Counted from the stretch's first letter, positions 1 through 8,504 are shown. The stretch: DNA of 64,000 bases from an uncultured Kordiimonas sp. (GCA_947503625.1 CANNEK010000002.1:372001-436000); one strand, 5' to 3'. Notes: generated by a model from the sequence alone, not told the origin. Numbers and translations are program-made.

Positions 1-899
1 TTGATCGGTGACGTATAGGAGAACGGATTTGAATCATCCAGAACCGCGCCGCCTAAGAGGCCGGAAATTATTCCTGCTGTTGGGCCATTAATAATGTTGG
101 TCACGCCGCAGCAGACTTCATCAATCTCGCTATAGTCAGCGATCAGGCGGAAGCTCATGTTTTCAGTGGGTTCCCACAAAGCCTGCGTGCGCAAGTTGAA
201 ACGATCCCGGTCATTCAGGTCAGGAACATTGGGGTCCAAAGCATCAAAATAACCGTCCCGCTTGTTCCAGCCGCCGGAAAAACTCATCGCGAAAGTATCG
301 GACAGACCACCCGTGACGTAAGCACGAACCAGTTTCTGGTCATAGTTACCATACTGCACTTCCACTCGGCCTTCTGCATCATAGGACGGCGCGGCAGTAA
401 CGACACTGATCACACCGGCAGATGCGTTTTTACCAAACAGGGTACTTTGCGGACCGCGCAACACCTCGACGCGCTCAAGACGCGGCAGATCGCCGATAGC
501 GGCCGCAGACCGCGACCTGTAGACGCCATCGATAAACACGCCCACAGACGGCTCAATGCCGGCATTGTTTGCGCCATTACCAAAGCCCCGGATCACAAAA
601 TTCGTATTTGATGACGTTTGCAGCGTCGTCACCCGAAGGGACGGCACAACCGATTGCAGGTCTGAAATATCAAGCACACGGGCTTTTTCAATTACATCTG
701 CACCCGTAACAGAAACCGCGATAGGCGTTTCCTGCAGGGTTTGCGGGCGCTTGGACGCCGTTACAATAATTTCTTCAAGGGCAAAACCCTCGTCATCGGC
801 GTCTTGAGCATGCGCGCCGGTTGCTCCCATAATGGTCGCTGTCGCTGCTACTGAAGTTAACAGGTGTTTGCGCAACGAGCGTTGCAAAGTGGATGTCAT
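1..899 (-). CDS. TonB-dependent receptor, 5' part (runs off window start)
   Basis: This is the N-terminal 299 codons of an outer-membrane TonB-dependent receptor; the rest lies outside the window. The start (ATG at 897-899) has a strong GGGGAGGG ribosome site. A signal peptide ends near AHAQ, then comes a TonB box (EEIIVTASKR) and a plug domain with VPSLRV, FVIRGFG, VFIDGVYRS, LRGPQSTLFGKN and SAGVISVVT, all typical of the family. The first barrel strands follow (VEVQYGNYDQ). Receptors of this type import large or scarce substrates using the proton motive force through TonB-ExbBD. The substrate cannot be read from the sequence. It points the same way as the next receptor but is separated from it by a terminator, so it is probably transcribed on its own. 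Confidence 0.93.
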   Translation of the reverse strand, partial: MTSTLQRSLRKHLLTSVAATATIMGATGAHAQDADDEGFALEEIIVTASKRPQTLQETPIAVSVTGADVIEKARVLDISDLQSVVPSLRVTTLQTSSNTNFVIRGFGNGANNAGIEPSVGVFIDGVYRSRSAAAIGDLPRLERVEVLRGPQSTLFGKNASAGVISVVTAAPSYDAEGRVEVQYGNYDQKLVRAYVTGGLSDTFAMSFSGGWNKRDGYFDALDPNVPDLNDRDRFNLRTQALWEPTENMSFRLIADYSEIDEVCCGVTNIINGPTAGIISGLLGGAVLDDSNPFSYTSPI

Positions 900-1170
900 A
901 AAGCCCTCCCCAGACTTGTATAAATAAAGACATGACGGACAGAGTTTCCCGATCAGGAGGAGTATCAGGGGTGTTAGGTTAAACTCCCAGATACCGCGAT
1001 CGATGGAAATCAGACGTCTGTTTTAAGCACTTCCATTAATATCTTCCCTTGAGTTTTCGAAAACGTCAAGTTCTTCATAAAGTTGGCAGGCCATCGCGGC
1101 ATCAAAGTGTCGCATGTAAACAACAGTTGATGACGGCGCCACATGGTTGGCAAACCAATATTCAGAACAA
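900..1170. other. Upstream region of the partial TonB receptor
   Basis: About 270 bases lie between the start of the partial receptor and the terminator of the next one, and should hold the receptor's promoter. A perfect 10-bp palindrome, CAGACGTCTG, sits at 1011-1020, about 110 bp upstream of the start codon. I could not pick out a convincing -35/-10 pair. An open stretch on the minus strand (about 30 codons ending near 1023) resembles no family I know and is probably chance. Confidence 0.4.
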
Positions 1171-1202
1171 AAAAAGGGACGGCAAACGCCGTCCCTTTTT
1201 CC
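1169..1202 (-). terminator. Intrinsic terminator after the 893-aa TonB receptor
   Basis: A perfect inverted repeat, AAAAAGGGACGGC / GCCGTCCCTTTTT with a four-base loop, is flanked by A and T runs. It lies about 20 bases past the stop codon of the minus-strand receptor gene. Because both sides carry runs, it could work in either direction. Confidence 0.9.
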
Positions 1203-1221
1203 AGAATATATTGTGGTTTGA

Positions 1222-3903
1222 TCAGAAACGCGCCTGTATACGGGCATAAACCATCCGGCCACGCGGGTCATGTGTCCGGGATTCGAACCCGCCATTTGTC
1301 GCAACAAACGGAGGTTTCTTGTCAAACAAGTTGATAACCCCGACCTGAAGATTTGAACCGTCGGCGCCGTCCAGTATCCCGCCAAGATTCAGCGAGTACT
1401 GAGCGTCAACGGTGGTTTGAGAATCAATATCACCGTTTTCAACACCCCCGATAACCTGATCGTCGTCCATGCCACCAATGTGTCGTACATAGAAACGAGC
1501 ATCATGTGTATCATTGGTAAACGCCATGCCGGTATTGAAACGCCACTTAGGTGTCGGGCTACCAAAGTTTGCAAAGTTACGGTTGCCCGCACCTTCAACT
1601 TCACCCGCAAACGGATCATCGATATCATAGTTCAATACCCGCGTACCTTCGAAGAAGGGCACGATTGAGCCCGCATCTGTTTCGAACGTGTAACGAGCAC
1701 TAATATCAAAACCATCCGTTTTAACCGACGATGCATTCACAAAATCAACGAGGACAAGCAGGATATTTCCTGTATCGGTTCCTCCAGCGCGAATGACACG
1801 GTCACCTGTTGGGTCCGCATTTACGATCGACTGGAAGTTCTCCTGAATAATCACATCAGTGAACTTGTAGCGCCAGTAATCGAAATCGAAGTCAAAGCCA
1901 CCCTTCTGCCATGAGAAGCCCGCATTGATCGCCTGGCCCTGCTCGGGGCTGATATCCCGCGCATCTGCAGGGAGCGAACGCACCGCAGCGAAAGCATTAC
2001 CTTCTGTGACCGGGTCACTAACCTGATTAAGAGACGTGTTAACACCAGATTCCTGGAAAACACTTGGTGCACGGAAACTAGTTGAAAAGCTACCACGGAC
2101 CGCCAGTTCATCGGTTGGGCGCCACAATAGCGAAAACTTCGGGTCCAGTGTGTCACCAATGCTTCCACCATAATCTTCATACCGTAGAGCAGCAGAGAAA
2201 TCGATCGTGTCTGCGAGCGGAATGAAGGCCTCGGCGAAGATTGCCTTGGCAGTTCTATCGTCGGCAAAATCGGGGCCACCGATCAGAAAGGCAAAACCAT
2301 CAGCGTTTGAAATATCGTCCAAGTCCTGGCTGAAGGACTCGTCACGCCATTGTATTCCAATCGCGAGACCAATATCGCCGGCACCGGTTGAACCAACCGT
2401 ACCAGAGATAACAGCGTCAATGACACTTAGCTCAGACTTTGCATCAAATACCTGTTCGCCAATGATATAGTCCAATACTTCGGGGCTGTTTGGCAGAACA
2501 TTGAAGCTCGTGGAAAATGGATTGTAGTACAAACATCCATTTTCACCCGGTGTGCCAGCTGCAACATCACAATTGTTGCCGCCGAAACCTCTCAGAGACT
2601 GTGAAAAGTTAGAGGTAACTGTGTCTTCAATCACACGGACATTTCTGGTTTCCCCGCGGGTAAACGCTACGTCATAGCTCCAGTCGTCCCAAAGTGTGCC
2701 GGTCAGCTCGGCACTAATGCGCCAGGTTTCATGGTCTGATGTGGCTGGCGACACACTGCCGCCATTACCGATTGCACGCCCAAAGAATAGGATCGGACCT
2801 AGAGACTCCGGGAAAATATTTGCTGGGTGGTCCGCTGGAACAACGGCACTGCCGAGTTGCAGGAACGGGAAAGTTGGCGAGTTACCGCGCACAGAAGTCG
2901 TATCGGCATAAGACCCTTCAATGCGCAACTCATGATCGCCACCCAGCTTTTGGGTGATTACACCAAATGCCTGAACGCGCTCTTCTTCCGGAACCAGGTT
3001 AAAGAAGTCGCCGAAATCGAACTGACAAAAACCTGCTGTGAACGGCAGACCAATACCATCAACAAGTGGTTGCAGATCGTCCCTTTGAAACGTGTTGCCT
3101 CCAGCTGATTCACAACCCGTGGGGTCAACTACAGGCAGCGCCCCAAGCAGGAAAAACGCACCAGGGTTGCCGAGGTTTGATGTATCATCCTGTGGGCGGC
3201 TCAAGCGGCGCTCTGCTGTTGTAAGCGCTGTCCGGTCATAGTAGCTTGCAGCAACCATGATATTGGTATTATCGTTTGCCCAGCCAAACTTGCCTTCAAA
3301 CAGAGTGTCTGCCTGACTACCCTGATCGGTGAGCGTCTGATACTTCGCCGCAACCTCGAGGCCTTCGAAATCATCGTCTGTAATGAAGTTCACCACGCCG
3401 GCAACAGCATCCGTACCATAAATCGCCGCTGCACCGTCTTTCACGATTTCCACGCGCTGAACAGCAATCTGAGGAACCAGTGAACTGGTATCCACAAACG
3501 CGATGCCATCATTTGTCGTTGACGCTGAAACCACCTGACGGCGACCATTCATCATAACGAGCGTGGACGAAACTCCCAAGCCGCGGAGGTTGAAGTTTGA
3601 GGTACCTGTTGTACCACCCTGTGTGAAAGCATCCGGATTGTTTTGTGCGCCATTGTTAATGGTCAAGGTCTGCACGAGGTCCGCAACGTTGCTGGCGCCA
3701 ATTTGCGCCAGGTTGTCGGCCCCGATAACTGCGATAGGAGACGGGCTGCTGGCCTGCGTCTTCCCTTTAATGTATGTACCTGTTACGACAACCTCTTCGA
3801 TGGCAGTGTCTGCATCATCCTGAGCTTGCGCTGCCGCACTTGCAAGCATAGTGAGGCATCCGGCTGTTAAAGCCGTCGCCCGATAGAAACGTTTCTGGCG
3901 CAT
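1222..3903 (-). CDS. TonB-dependent receptor (893 aa)
   Basis: A complete outer-membrane receptor. Residues 1-28 form a signal peptide ending AAAQAQ. The TonB box EEVVVTGTYIKG follows at about 36-47. The plug (about 55-180) shows LVQTLTINNGAQN, FNLRGLG, LVMMNGRRQV, VPQIAVQRVEIVKDGAAAIYG and DAVAGVVNFIT. The barrel ends in the classical C-terminal signature VGVINLFDKKPPF...RGRMVYARIQARF with a terminal Phe. The cysteines in the large extracellular loops (CESAGG, CQFDF, CDVAAG, CLYYN) could pair. This plug/barrel style is common in alphaproteobacterial receptors for peptides, glycans or plant and algal compounds, but no partner gene shows the substrate. The start follows AGGAG, and an intrinsic terminator lies just downstream. 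Confidence 0.95.
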   Translation of the reverse strand: MRQKRFYRATALTAGCLTMLASAAAQAQDDADTAIEEVVVTGTYIKGKTQASSPSPIAVIGADNLAQIGASNVADLVQTLTINNGAQNNPDAFTQGGTTGTSNFNLRGLGVSSTLVMMNGRRQVVSASTTNDGIAFVDTSSLVPQIAVQRVEIVKDGAAAIYGTDAVAGVVNFITDDDFEGLEVAAKYQTLTDQGSQADTLFEGKFGWANDNTNIMVAASYYDRTALTTAERRLSRPQDDTSNLGNPGAFFLLGALPVVDPTGCESAGGNTFQRDDLQPLVDGIGLPFTAGFCQFDFGDFFNLVPEEERVQAFGVITQKLGGDHELRIEGSYADTTSVRGNSPTFPFLQLGSAVVPADHPANIFPESLGPILFFGRAIGNGGSVSPATSDHETWRISAELTGTLWDDWSYDVAFTRGETRNVRVIEDTVTSNFSQSLRGFGGNNCDVAAGTPGENGCLYYNPFSTSFNVLPNSPEVLDYIIGEQVFDAKSELSVIDAVISGTVGSTGAGDIGLAIGIQWRDESFSQDLDDISNADGFAFLIGGPDFADDRTAKAIFAEAFIPLADTIDFSAALRYEDYGGSIGDTLDPKFSLLWRPTDELAVRGSFSTSFRAPSVFQESGVNTSLNQVSDPVTEGNAFAAVRSLPADARDISPEQGQAINAGFSWQKGGFDFDFDYWRYKFTDVIIQENFQSIVNADPTGDRVIRAGGTDTGNILLVLVDFVNASSVKTDGFDISARYTFETDAGSIVPFFEGTRVLNYDIDDPFAGEVEGAGNRNFANFGSPTPKWRFNTGMAFTNDTHDARFYVRHIGGMDDDQVIGGVENGDIDSQTTVDAQYSLNLGGILDGADGSNLQVGVINLFDKKPPFVATNGGFESRTHDPRGRMVYARIQARF

Positions 3904-4087
3904 GTTTCTCTCCTGAGTAATATAAAGCGTGATACTTGATAGTCCTTCCCACCTTTAATGGATAAGACAAACCGCTTTTGGGTCAAGAGATTAGCAACAA
4001 CAGTTAACGCGAGAGTTATCCACCTGTAGCAAAACTACAACACTCGCATAACGATAGTCATATGGCCTCGGGAGTATTCAGACTGGT

Positions 4088-4540
4088 TCAGGTGGGTGTA
4101 ATAAGGGCGTGCTTCACGAAGATACCCACCTTGCCCTCGCCAATTCTGTGAGAAAGAAACGGCGTCAGATAAGCACGGACGATGTCCGGGTTGATGGGTT
4201 TGTTAACATCGAACCGCTGACGGGAAAGAATAGTCAACGCACCAAGAAAATCAGATCGAATTTGCGGCATCCGCTCCCTGATCATTTCGGAGTTCTTCTG
4301 GTCCTCGACGACAAGGGTGAGTGTAATGGCTGCTTTGCCAATCAGACGACCGCGCTCGAACATTGACAAGTTGAATGGATCCATCTCAATGGCAAGCTTT
4401 CCCTCGTCCGGCATAGCGTTGTCTTTGGCAGACGCATGGAGCGAAAGAGGTTGCCCGACGAAAACGAACATAATCATCAGCACCCGGGCCCAACTCCGAG
4501 CTAACCGCCAGATTCCAGAAATCACGTTACGTCTGTCCAT
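4088..4540 (-). CDS. FliL-like membrane-anchored protein (150 aa)
   Basis: A short N-terminal positive stretch and one hydrophobic segment (VLMIMFVFVGQPLSLHA) would export or anchor the protein. The remaining ~115 residues resemble the periplasmic domain of FliL-type flagellar proteins: an acidic M-D-P-F strand, GRLIGKAAITLTLVVE, then a helix with MPQIRSDFLGAL and a C-terminal strand GKVGIFVKHALITPT. FliL proteins surround the MotAB stator. The resemblance is by pattern only and no other flagellar structural gene is near, though a FlaEY-like gene lies upstream on the same strand. The start is uncertain: ATG at 4540 gives the neatest signal segment, ATG 4552 and GTG 4585 are in frame, and none has a good ribosome site. 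Confidence 0.5.
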   Translation of the reverse strand: MDRRNVISGIWRLARSWARVLMIMFVFVGQPLSLHASAKDNAMPDEGKLAIEMDPFNLSMFERGRLIGKAAITLTLVVEDQKNSEMIRERMPQIRSDFLGALTILSRQRFDVNKPINPDIVRAYLTPFLSHRIGEGKVGIFVKHALITPT

Positions 4541-4661
4541 GTGTAATGTCATCACTATCAATATATTTCGGGGTTGAGCCGCCACTATTAGATAGCAGCA
4601 CTGTTATCAGGAAGCATACTGCGAAGTCATAAACAGGAAATTAATGGTCACGCAAAGGCAT

Positions 4662-4699
4662 TGATGCAAAATGCATCATTCACGTCGCATAATGCATCA
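4662..4699. promoter_or_regulatory. Tandem palindromic box, candidate enhancer (UAS)
   Basis: A perfect 7-3-7 inverted repeat, TGATGCA AAA TGCATCA, occupies 4662-4678. A second, imperfect copy at 4683-4699 repeats the right arm exactly (AATGCATCA). The centres are 21 bp apart, two helical turns, so dimers would bind the same face of the DNA. The pair lies about 160 bp upstream of the inferred start of the small RNA at ~4831, the usual distance for sigma-54 enhancer sites. It is also about 120 bp upstream of the divergent FliL-like gene. The binding protein is unknown. Confidence 0.5.
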
Positions 4700-4764
4700 A
4701 AATAATGTCTCTTTTTGCGACAATTCCAAGTCTCCAACATAGTATAAAGCAACAACGTTATTAT

Positions 4765-4791
4765 AAGTGTTTAATATATAACACTTTTTTT
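4765..4791. terminator. Weak AT-rich hairpin with T run
   Basis: A 7-bp inverted repeat, AAGTGTT / AACACTT around an eight-base loop, is followed on the plus strand by a run of seven Ts. The stem is AT-rich, so its strength as a terminator is doubtful. It would shield the promoter at 4806 from read-through. Confidence 0.35.
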
Positions 4792-4805
4792 AATGCCAAT
4801 AAAAG

Positions 4806-4821
4806 TGGCACAAGCCTTGTA
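4806..4821 (+). promoter_or_regulatory. Sigma-54 (-24/-12) promoter candidate
   Basis: The sequence TGGCACAAGCCTTGTA matches the sigma-54 consensus TGGCACG-N4-TTGCA at nearly every conserved position, with the correct ten-base spacing between the GG and the second G. The one important deviation is T for C in the -12 GC. Transcription should begin about 12 bases past the -12 element, near 4831, just before the structured RNA described below. Confidence 0.5.
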
Positions 4822-4830
4822 ACTATAGGA

Positions 4831-4960
4831 GTACCTCTCGAGCAGGGGTGCGGGAATAGGTTTAAATTTACTCGACCCCCAATCGTGCACCTATTCCCGC
4901 GAACCCTGCCCGTAGATATTTCCAAAAAAGAGCGGCTCTCAACGAGCTGCTCTTTTTTTT
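4831..4960 (+). ncRNA. Predicted structured small RNA, ~130 nt
   Basis: No protein in this stretch looks real. From about 4831 the plus strand would give: a short 5' leader rich in CCUCUC; a long hairpin with stems GCAGGG/CCCTGC (4842-4847 with 4904-4909) and GCGGGAATAGG/CCTATTCCCGC (4850-4860 with 4890-4900); then a terminator hairpin. The 29-base loop can form a small CGA/UCG sub-hairpin presenting CCCCC, and both this and the leader could pair with Shine-Dalgarno sequences. A sigma-54-like promoter lies directly upstream. It matches no RNA family that I recognise (not 6S, SRP or tmRNA). Promoter, fold and terminator are read from sequence; expression and target binding are inference. Confidence 0.55.
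4922..4960. terminator. Strong, probably bidirectional terminator
   Basis: AAAAAAGAGCGGCTC and GAGCTGCTCTTTTTT form a near-perfect 15-bp stem (one G-U pair) around the loop TCAAC, with a T run on each strand. On the minus strand it lies 27 bases past the stop of the FlaEY-like gene. On the plus strand it ends the predicted small RNA. Confidence 0.9.
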
Positions 4961-4986
4961 GTCATGAAAAACCTGAAAAGCAGTAT

Positions 4987-7900
4987 TTATATAAACAAAC
5001 TAAGGGTTGGAGAGCTTGCACCACTTTGAAGGCGCGCAAGGCCGGTCTGGAAGTTGGCAATTTGTGACAAAGTGCGAGAAGAGGGTGTTCCGCTTTGTAC
5101 TCGGGAATCGTTCAGTAATTGTTGTCTTATTGGATCAAAACGGGTCGAACGAAATGCGCGCTGTGTGGTTGAGATCGCGGTATCGAGCAATCCCAAAACA
5201 TATTTTGCATTGGCTTTGTCGCCAAGATTGAGGGCGCCGTTCAACTTGAGGCCAAAAACACCGCCGAGATCCTCTTCCGGCGGGATATCTTCGTCATCCC
5301 CCAAATCAAAAACTTCGTTCTTGGGCAAGAGCTTGCCGGGCTCCAGACCAATACGATCAAGCAGGTCACGACCGCCCGTACCAGGAATAAGATCAATGGA
5401 AACTCCATCGTCCAGCGTACTTATTTTCAGCTTTTGGCCTTCTGCTGTGGTTGCAACGTCGGCGTCAATCTTGCCAAACGCCGCGACACGCAACTTGCGC
5501 TTGATATCATCGAAGGTGTCGTTTTCTTCCAACTCGATTTTGGTGCGGCTACCACCATCGACACGCAGATAGAAGAAGTCGCCAATTCGCGCTGTCGTCT
5601 GCGTTTCAAGGTCACGCGTTTCATCGGGAGCAATCAATCCGGTTGGCAGCCCGAGTGTTTCCAGCACCGAATCGCCCTGATTGGTGAACGCAACACCGCC
5701 CACAGAAGAGCGCGCAAGACCTTCGCCGTATTGTTCGGTGTCTTCCAGTGCACCCGATGTGCCATCCAGTCTTGCAATAAACCCGTCTGTTGCGCCGCGG
5801 CCTGTTTCACCGGAAAGAGTTCCAGTGGTAGAGCCGGCAGCATATACTTTGCCGCCCTGAACCGTTAGGTCGCTGACACCGTCTGTACCGCTGGTCGAAA
5901 GGTATGTTGTAAAATCGGCGGAAAGGGTCGAAGAGCCCGAGAAACTGAAGCCGCTTACAAACCCTTCCAGCCCACCATTTGCAGACTGGTTAACCGTCGC
6001 CGCACCCGATGCATCCAGAGAACTGTTCGCGGTAACACCAGAGAGATAAATTTTGCCGTTTGCAGTATCGACGGCAATGCCGGAAATCTCGCCACCATCA
6101 CCAAGCGACCCTAAACTGACGCTCGCATTTTGTGTTGAAAGATCCGAACCGGATAGCCGCACAACCGACGCAGACCCTGCTTCTTCAAGAGCAACAATCA
6201 AATTGTCATCACTGTCAACAGCCAGCGCTTTGATTACGTCATCACCCGACGCACCGAAAACGTTCGATGATGTCAGGCTACCATCAGCACCACTCAGCTT
6301 CAGCACCAGAGCGTCTGATGCGCTGGTTGCACCGGACGCGAAACTGATCGGTGCAGTTGCACCCCCAACATAAATATCGTCGCTCGAATCTATAGCGATT
6401 GCATAGGCTTTGGTGTCTGCGAATGTATCCAGTTGATATCGGAACACTTCATCGCCGCGTTTGCTTATTTTTACGACAAAAGCATCATTACCACCGTCGA
6501 TAACATCGTCATTCGATAGCGCGCTTTCGGTTGCACCGGCAATAATCACGTTATCCTGACTATCCACCTTGATATCAAAAGCCTCAGCCGATTCCGCAAC
6601 ACCCAGCAGCCGTGAAAACACCACATTGCCCTCGGTATCAAACTTGGTCAGGAACACGTCCTGGGTTTCCGCAACGTTTAATTGATGGCCAAAACTGCCC
6701 GCAGATGTACCCACGACATAGATGCCGCCATCGCTATCAACTGCAACCCGGTTACCGTTAGTGTCGGCATTGACTCTGTTTTCGCTATCAATGTTGGTAA
6801 TGGAGGACGTGTTGTCTTCCTCATCAGACGAACTTGTTGTTTCATCGTCACCCACCACATCTGCAACAGCGTCTGACAGGAATTTATCTCGCAACGAGGC
6901 GATTTTGGGGTCGAGATCGTCATCTTCCTGTTCGGCGACCAACCCTTTGATTTCAGTCGCTTCATAATCAATAGCCGCAAACGAGGTCGTATCATCCAGT
7001 GTTATGGTGCTGTCGATGCTGTTAAATTCGCTGATGCGGCTTGTAACTGCGAAACTGTCATCGAGCTGGCTGACGGCAGAGACAGCATATAAAGTCGGTG
7101 CAGCAACCGCGGCAGATAGTGTCACTTCTTCCGTAATCGTGCCTTCAATTTTAAGGCCGTACTGGCCGGTATCGCTATTGCGGGCGATATTGACCCGGGT
7201 CAGATGTTTTGCCGAAAAGTTGCCGGATGTATCGAAAGTGGACGATGACCCCGGATATCCCGCTCCTTCGTCCGCACTAAACTCGAACCCAAGCAACGTA
7301 GCTTCTGTCGCGGTATCCTCAGGTGTATAGACGAGCTTTCCAGCGGTGATATCAGCAACCGCAATTTCCTGACCATTCGTGACGTCAACGCCGTCCAGTT
7401 GCAAACCCGTTGCAGTGGTGTCAATTCTGACCGTCTGCAAGGTTTCGTCAGTGCTGTTAAAGTCTGCCGCCGTCAACGTCTTGGCAACGGGAATTTTCAA
7501 CGCTTCAATCGTTGAATTGATGTGAGCCACCACGTTGTTCAATGTCAGGTCACCGGAAATCCCGCTCAAGTCCACCGCAATACTATCTGTTTCACCACTT
7601 TTCTCGATGGAAACAGTGAAGACCTCCGTACCGGTCAGGCCATCAATGACCGTATCCGGGCTGGAGACAACATACGAACCATTGGTCTCTGTCTCATTCT
7701 TGCCCGTGCGTGTACTGGCTTCGGTATTATATTCCTTGTCACCCAGAAAAATGTCCAGTTTATCAAGCTCTGTAGACGACAAATAGTCACGCACTTCCGC
7801 AAGCCCGGACCGGAACTGTTCGTCAAGACGCTCAAGGGATGAATCAAGCGTTGCATCCTCCGACGCATATTCAGCCAGCACTCTCAGGTTCGTCAGCGCA

Positions 7901-8256
7901 TTGAATAAAACAAATGTCGCCTTCTGGTCTGCGTCATCAGCGACGGCCTCCAGGTTGGGGTCTTCCAGATCAATAAAACTGGTTAACTCGCGAACTTCGC
8001 GAATCTGCTCATTAAGCGTTTGAGGCTCTTCGGGAATTTGCCAGGGCGGTATGACGGCCGGACCGTCATTGCGGCCAAACGAAAACTGGGCGGCCCGCTG
8101 GTCCGCAGACAAGCTGTTGATACTGATCCGGGCGAGTTGCGCTTGCGCATCAAGTGCAATCAAGGACGAACTGATGCCCACAATCTGGGGGCGGGTAGAT
8201 TGCTCTTGAGCAATCCCAAACAAGCCTCCTGAATTTTGTGGTCCGAAGAACGCCAT
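4987..8256 (-). CDS. FlaEY-like large protein with beta-propeller repeats (1089 aa)
   Basis: No signal peptide is visible. Residues 1-200 include short helices (LNEQIREVRELTSFIDLEDPNLEAV, LDSSLERLDEQFRSGLAEVRDYL). About 200-440 is Thr/Asp-rich beta structure. About 500-880 carries repeats of the SBBP propeller type, recurring as AxDIKVDSQDNVIIAGAT, AYAIAIDSSDDIYVGGAT, IKALAVDSDDNLIVA and ISGIAVDTANGKIYLSGVT. The last ~200 residues (FFYLRVDGG, DDIKRKLRVAAFG, then LKISTLDDGVSIDL) recall flagellin/hook IN motifs and the flagellin C-terminus. This layout recalls the FlaEY regulatory/flagellin-modification proteins of Caulobacter and relatives; that name is my inference. The chosen start (MAFFGPQ, 8256) is the first with sensible upstream bases; an in-frame start 16 codons earlier is less likely. 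Confidence 0.6.
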   Translation of the reverse strand: MAFFGPQNSGGLFGIAQEQSTRPQIVGISSSLIALDAQAQLARISINSLSADQRAAQFSFGRNDGPAVIPPWQIPEEPQTLNEQIREVRELTSFIDLEDPNLEAVADDADQKATFVLFNALTNLRVLAEYASEDATLDSSLERLDEQFRSGLAEVRDYLSSTELDKLDIFLGDKEYNTEASTRTGKNETETNGSYVVSSPDTVIDGLTGTEVFTVSIEKSGETDSIAVDLSGISGDLTLNNVVAHINSTIEALKIPVAKTLTAADFNSTDETLQTVRIDTTATGLQLDGVDVTNGQEIAVADITAGKLVYTPEDTATEATLLGFEFSADEGAGYPGSSSTFDTSGNFSAKHLTRVNIARNSDTGQYGLKIEGTITEEVTLSAAVAAPTLYAVSAVSQLDDSFAVTSRISEFNSIDSTITLDDTTSFAAIDYEATEIKGLVAEQEDDDLDPKIASLRDKFLSDAVADVVGDDETTSSSDEEDNTSSITNIDSENRVNADTNGNRVAVDSDGGIYVVGTSAGSFGHQLNVAETQDVFLTKFDTEGNVVFSRLLGVAESAEAFDIKVDSQDNVIIAGATESALSNDDVIDGGNDAFVVKISKRGDEVFRYQLDTFADTKAYAIAIDSSDDIYVGGATAPISFASGATSASDALVLKLSGADGSLTSSNVFGASGDDVIKALAVDSDDNLIVALEEAGSASVVRLSGSDLSTQNASVSLGSLGDGGEISGIAVDTANGKIYLSGVTANSSLDASGAATVNQSANGGLEGFVSGFSFSGSSTLSADFTTYLSTSGTDGVSDLTVQGGKVYAAGSTTGTLSGETGRGATDGFIARLDGTSGALEDTEQYGEGLARSSVGGVAFTNQGDSVLETLGLPTGLIAPDETRDLETQTTARIGDFFYLRVDGGSRTKIELEENDTFDDIKRKLRVAAFGKIDADVATTAEGQKLKISTLDDGVSIDLIPGTGGRDLLDRIGLEPGKLLPKNEVFDLGDDEDIPPEEDLGGVFGLKLNGALNLGDKANAKYVLGLLDTAISTTQRAFRSTRFDPIRQQLLNDSRVQSGTPSSRTLSQIANFQTGLARLQSGASSPTLSLFI

Positions 8257-8302
8257 TTTTCTCGTTTTCCCAGTCGTATTCCGCCGAAGAAACTCAATAC
8301 AC

Positions 8303-8374
8303 ACTCGGCAATTTTTGCCCGCCCGGCATTAAGTGCCGAGCCAGGAGGCCAAACCACCGCTGGCGACTCGGCAA
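8303..8374. promoter_or_regulatory. Three CTCGGCA boxes in a divergent promoter region
   Basis: ACTCGGCAA occurs at 8303-8311 and 8366-8374, and its inverse TGCCGAG at 8334-8340. The centres are about 30 and 33 bp apart, close to three helical turns. They lie between the divergent FlaEY-like gene and yggT, 45-120 bp upstream of the former. CGGCAA-type boxes recall the ftr elements bound by FlbD at Caulobacter flagellar promoters; I could not confirm the match. Confidence 0.35.
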
Positions 8375-8504
8375 AAGAGGCAATATCTGCCGCCCAATTG
8401 CAAATCGGACGATTACACCTTACATCTCTTGCAAAGACTGTGACAAACACGCTGCCGCAATGATTGAAGCATTGGCAACGAAGACGACATCAAGGATATT
8501 GGCA

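Noticed and set aside
1023-1170. Minus-strand stretch ending in a 30-codon frame (RHFDAAMACQLYEELDVF...) between the two TonB receptors
   Set aside because: No clear start, no recognised family and it continues into the terminator hairpin; I treat it as chance, though a gene remnant is possible.
4705-5067. Open frame of 120 codons across the predicted small RNA
   Set aside because: It runs through both hairpins and into the 3' end of the FlaEY-like gene, has no ribosome site and an unprotein-like composition.
8257-8460. Sigma-54 promoter for the FlaEY-like gene
   Set aside because: Several TGG...TTGC combinations exist on the minus strand, but none has the required ten-base spacing between GG and GC.
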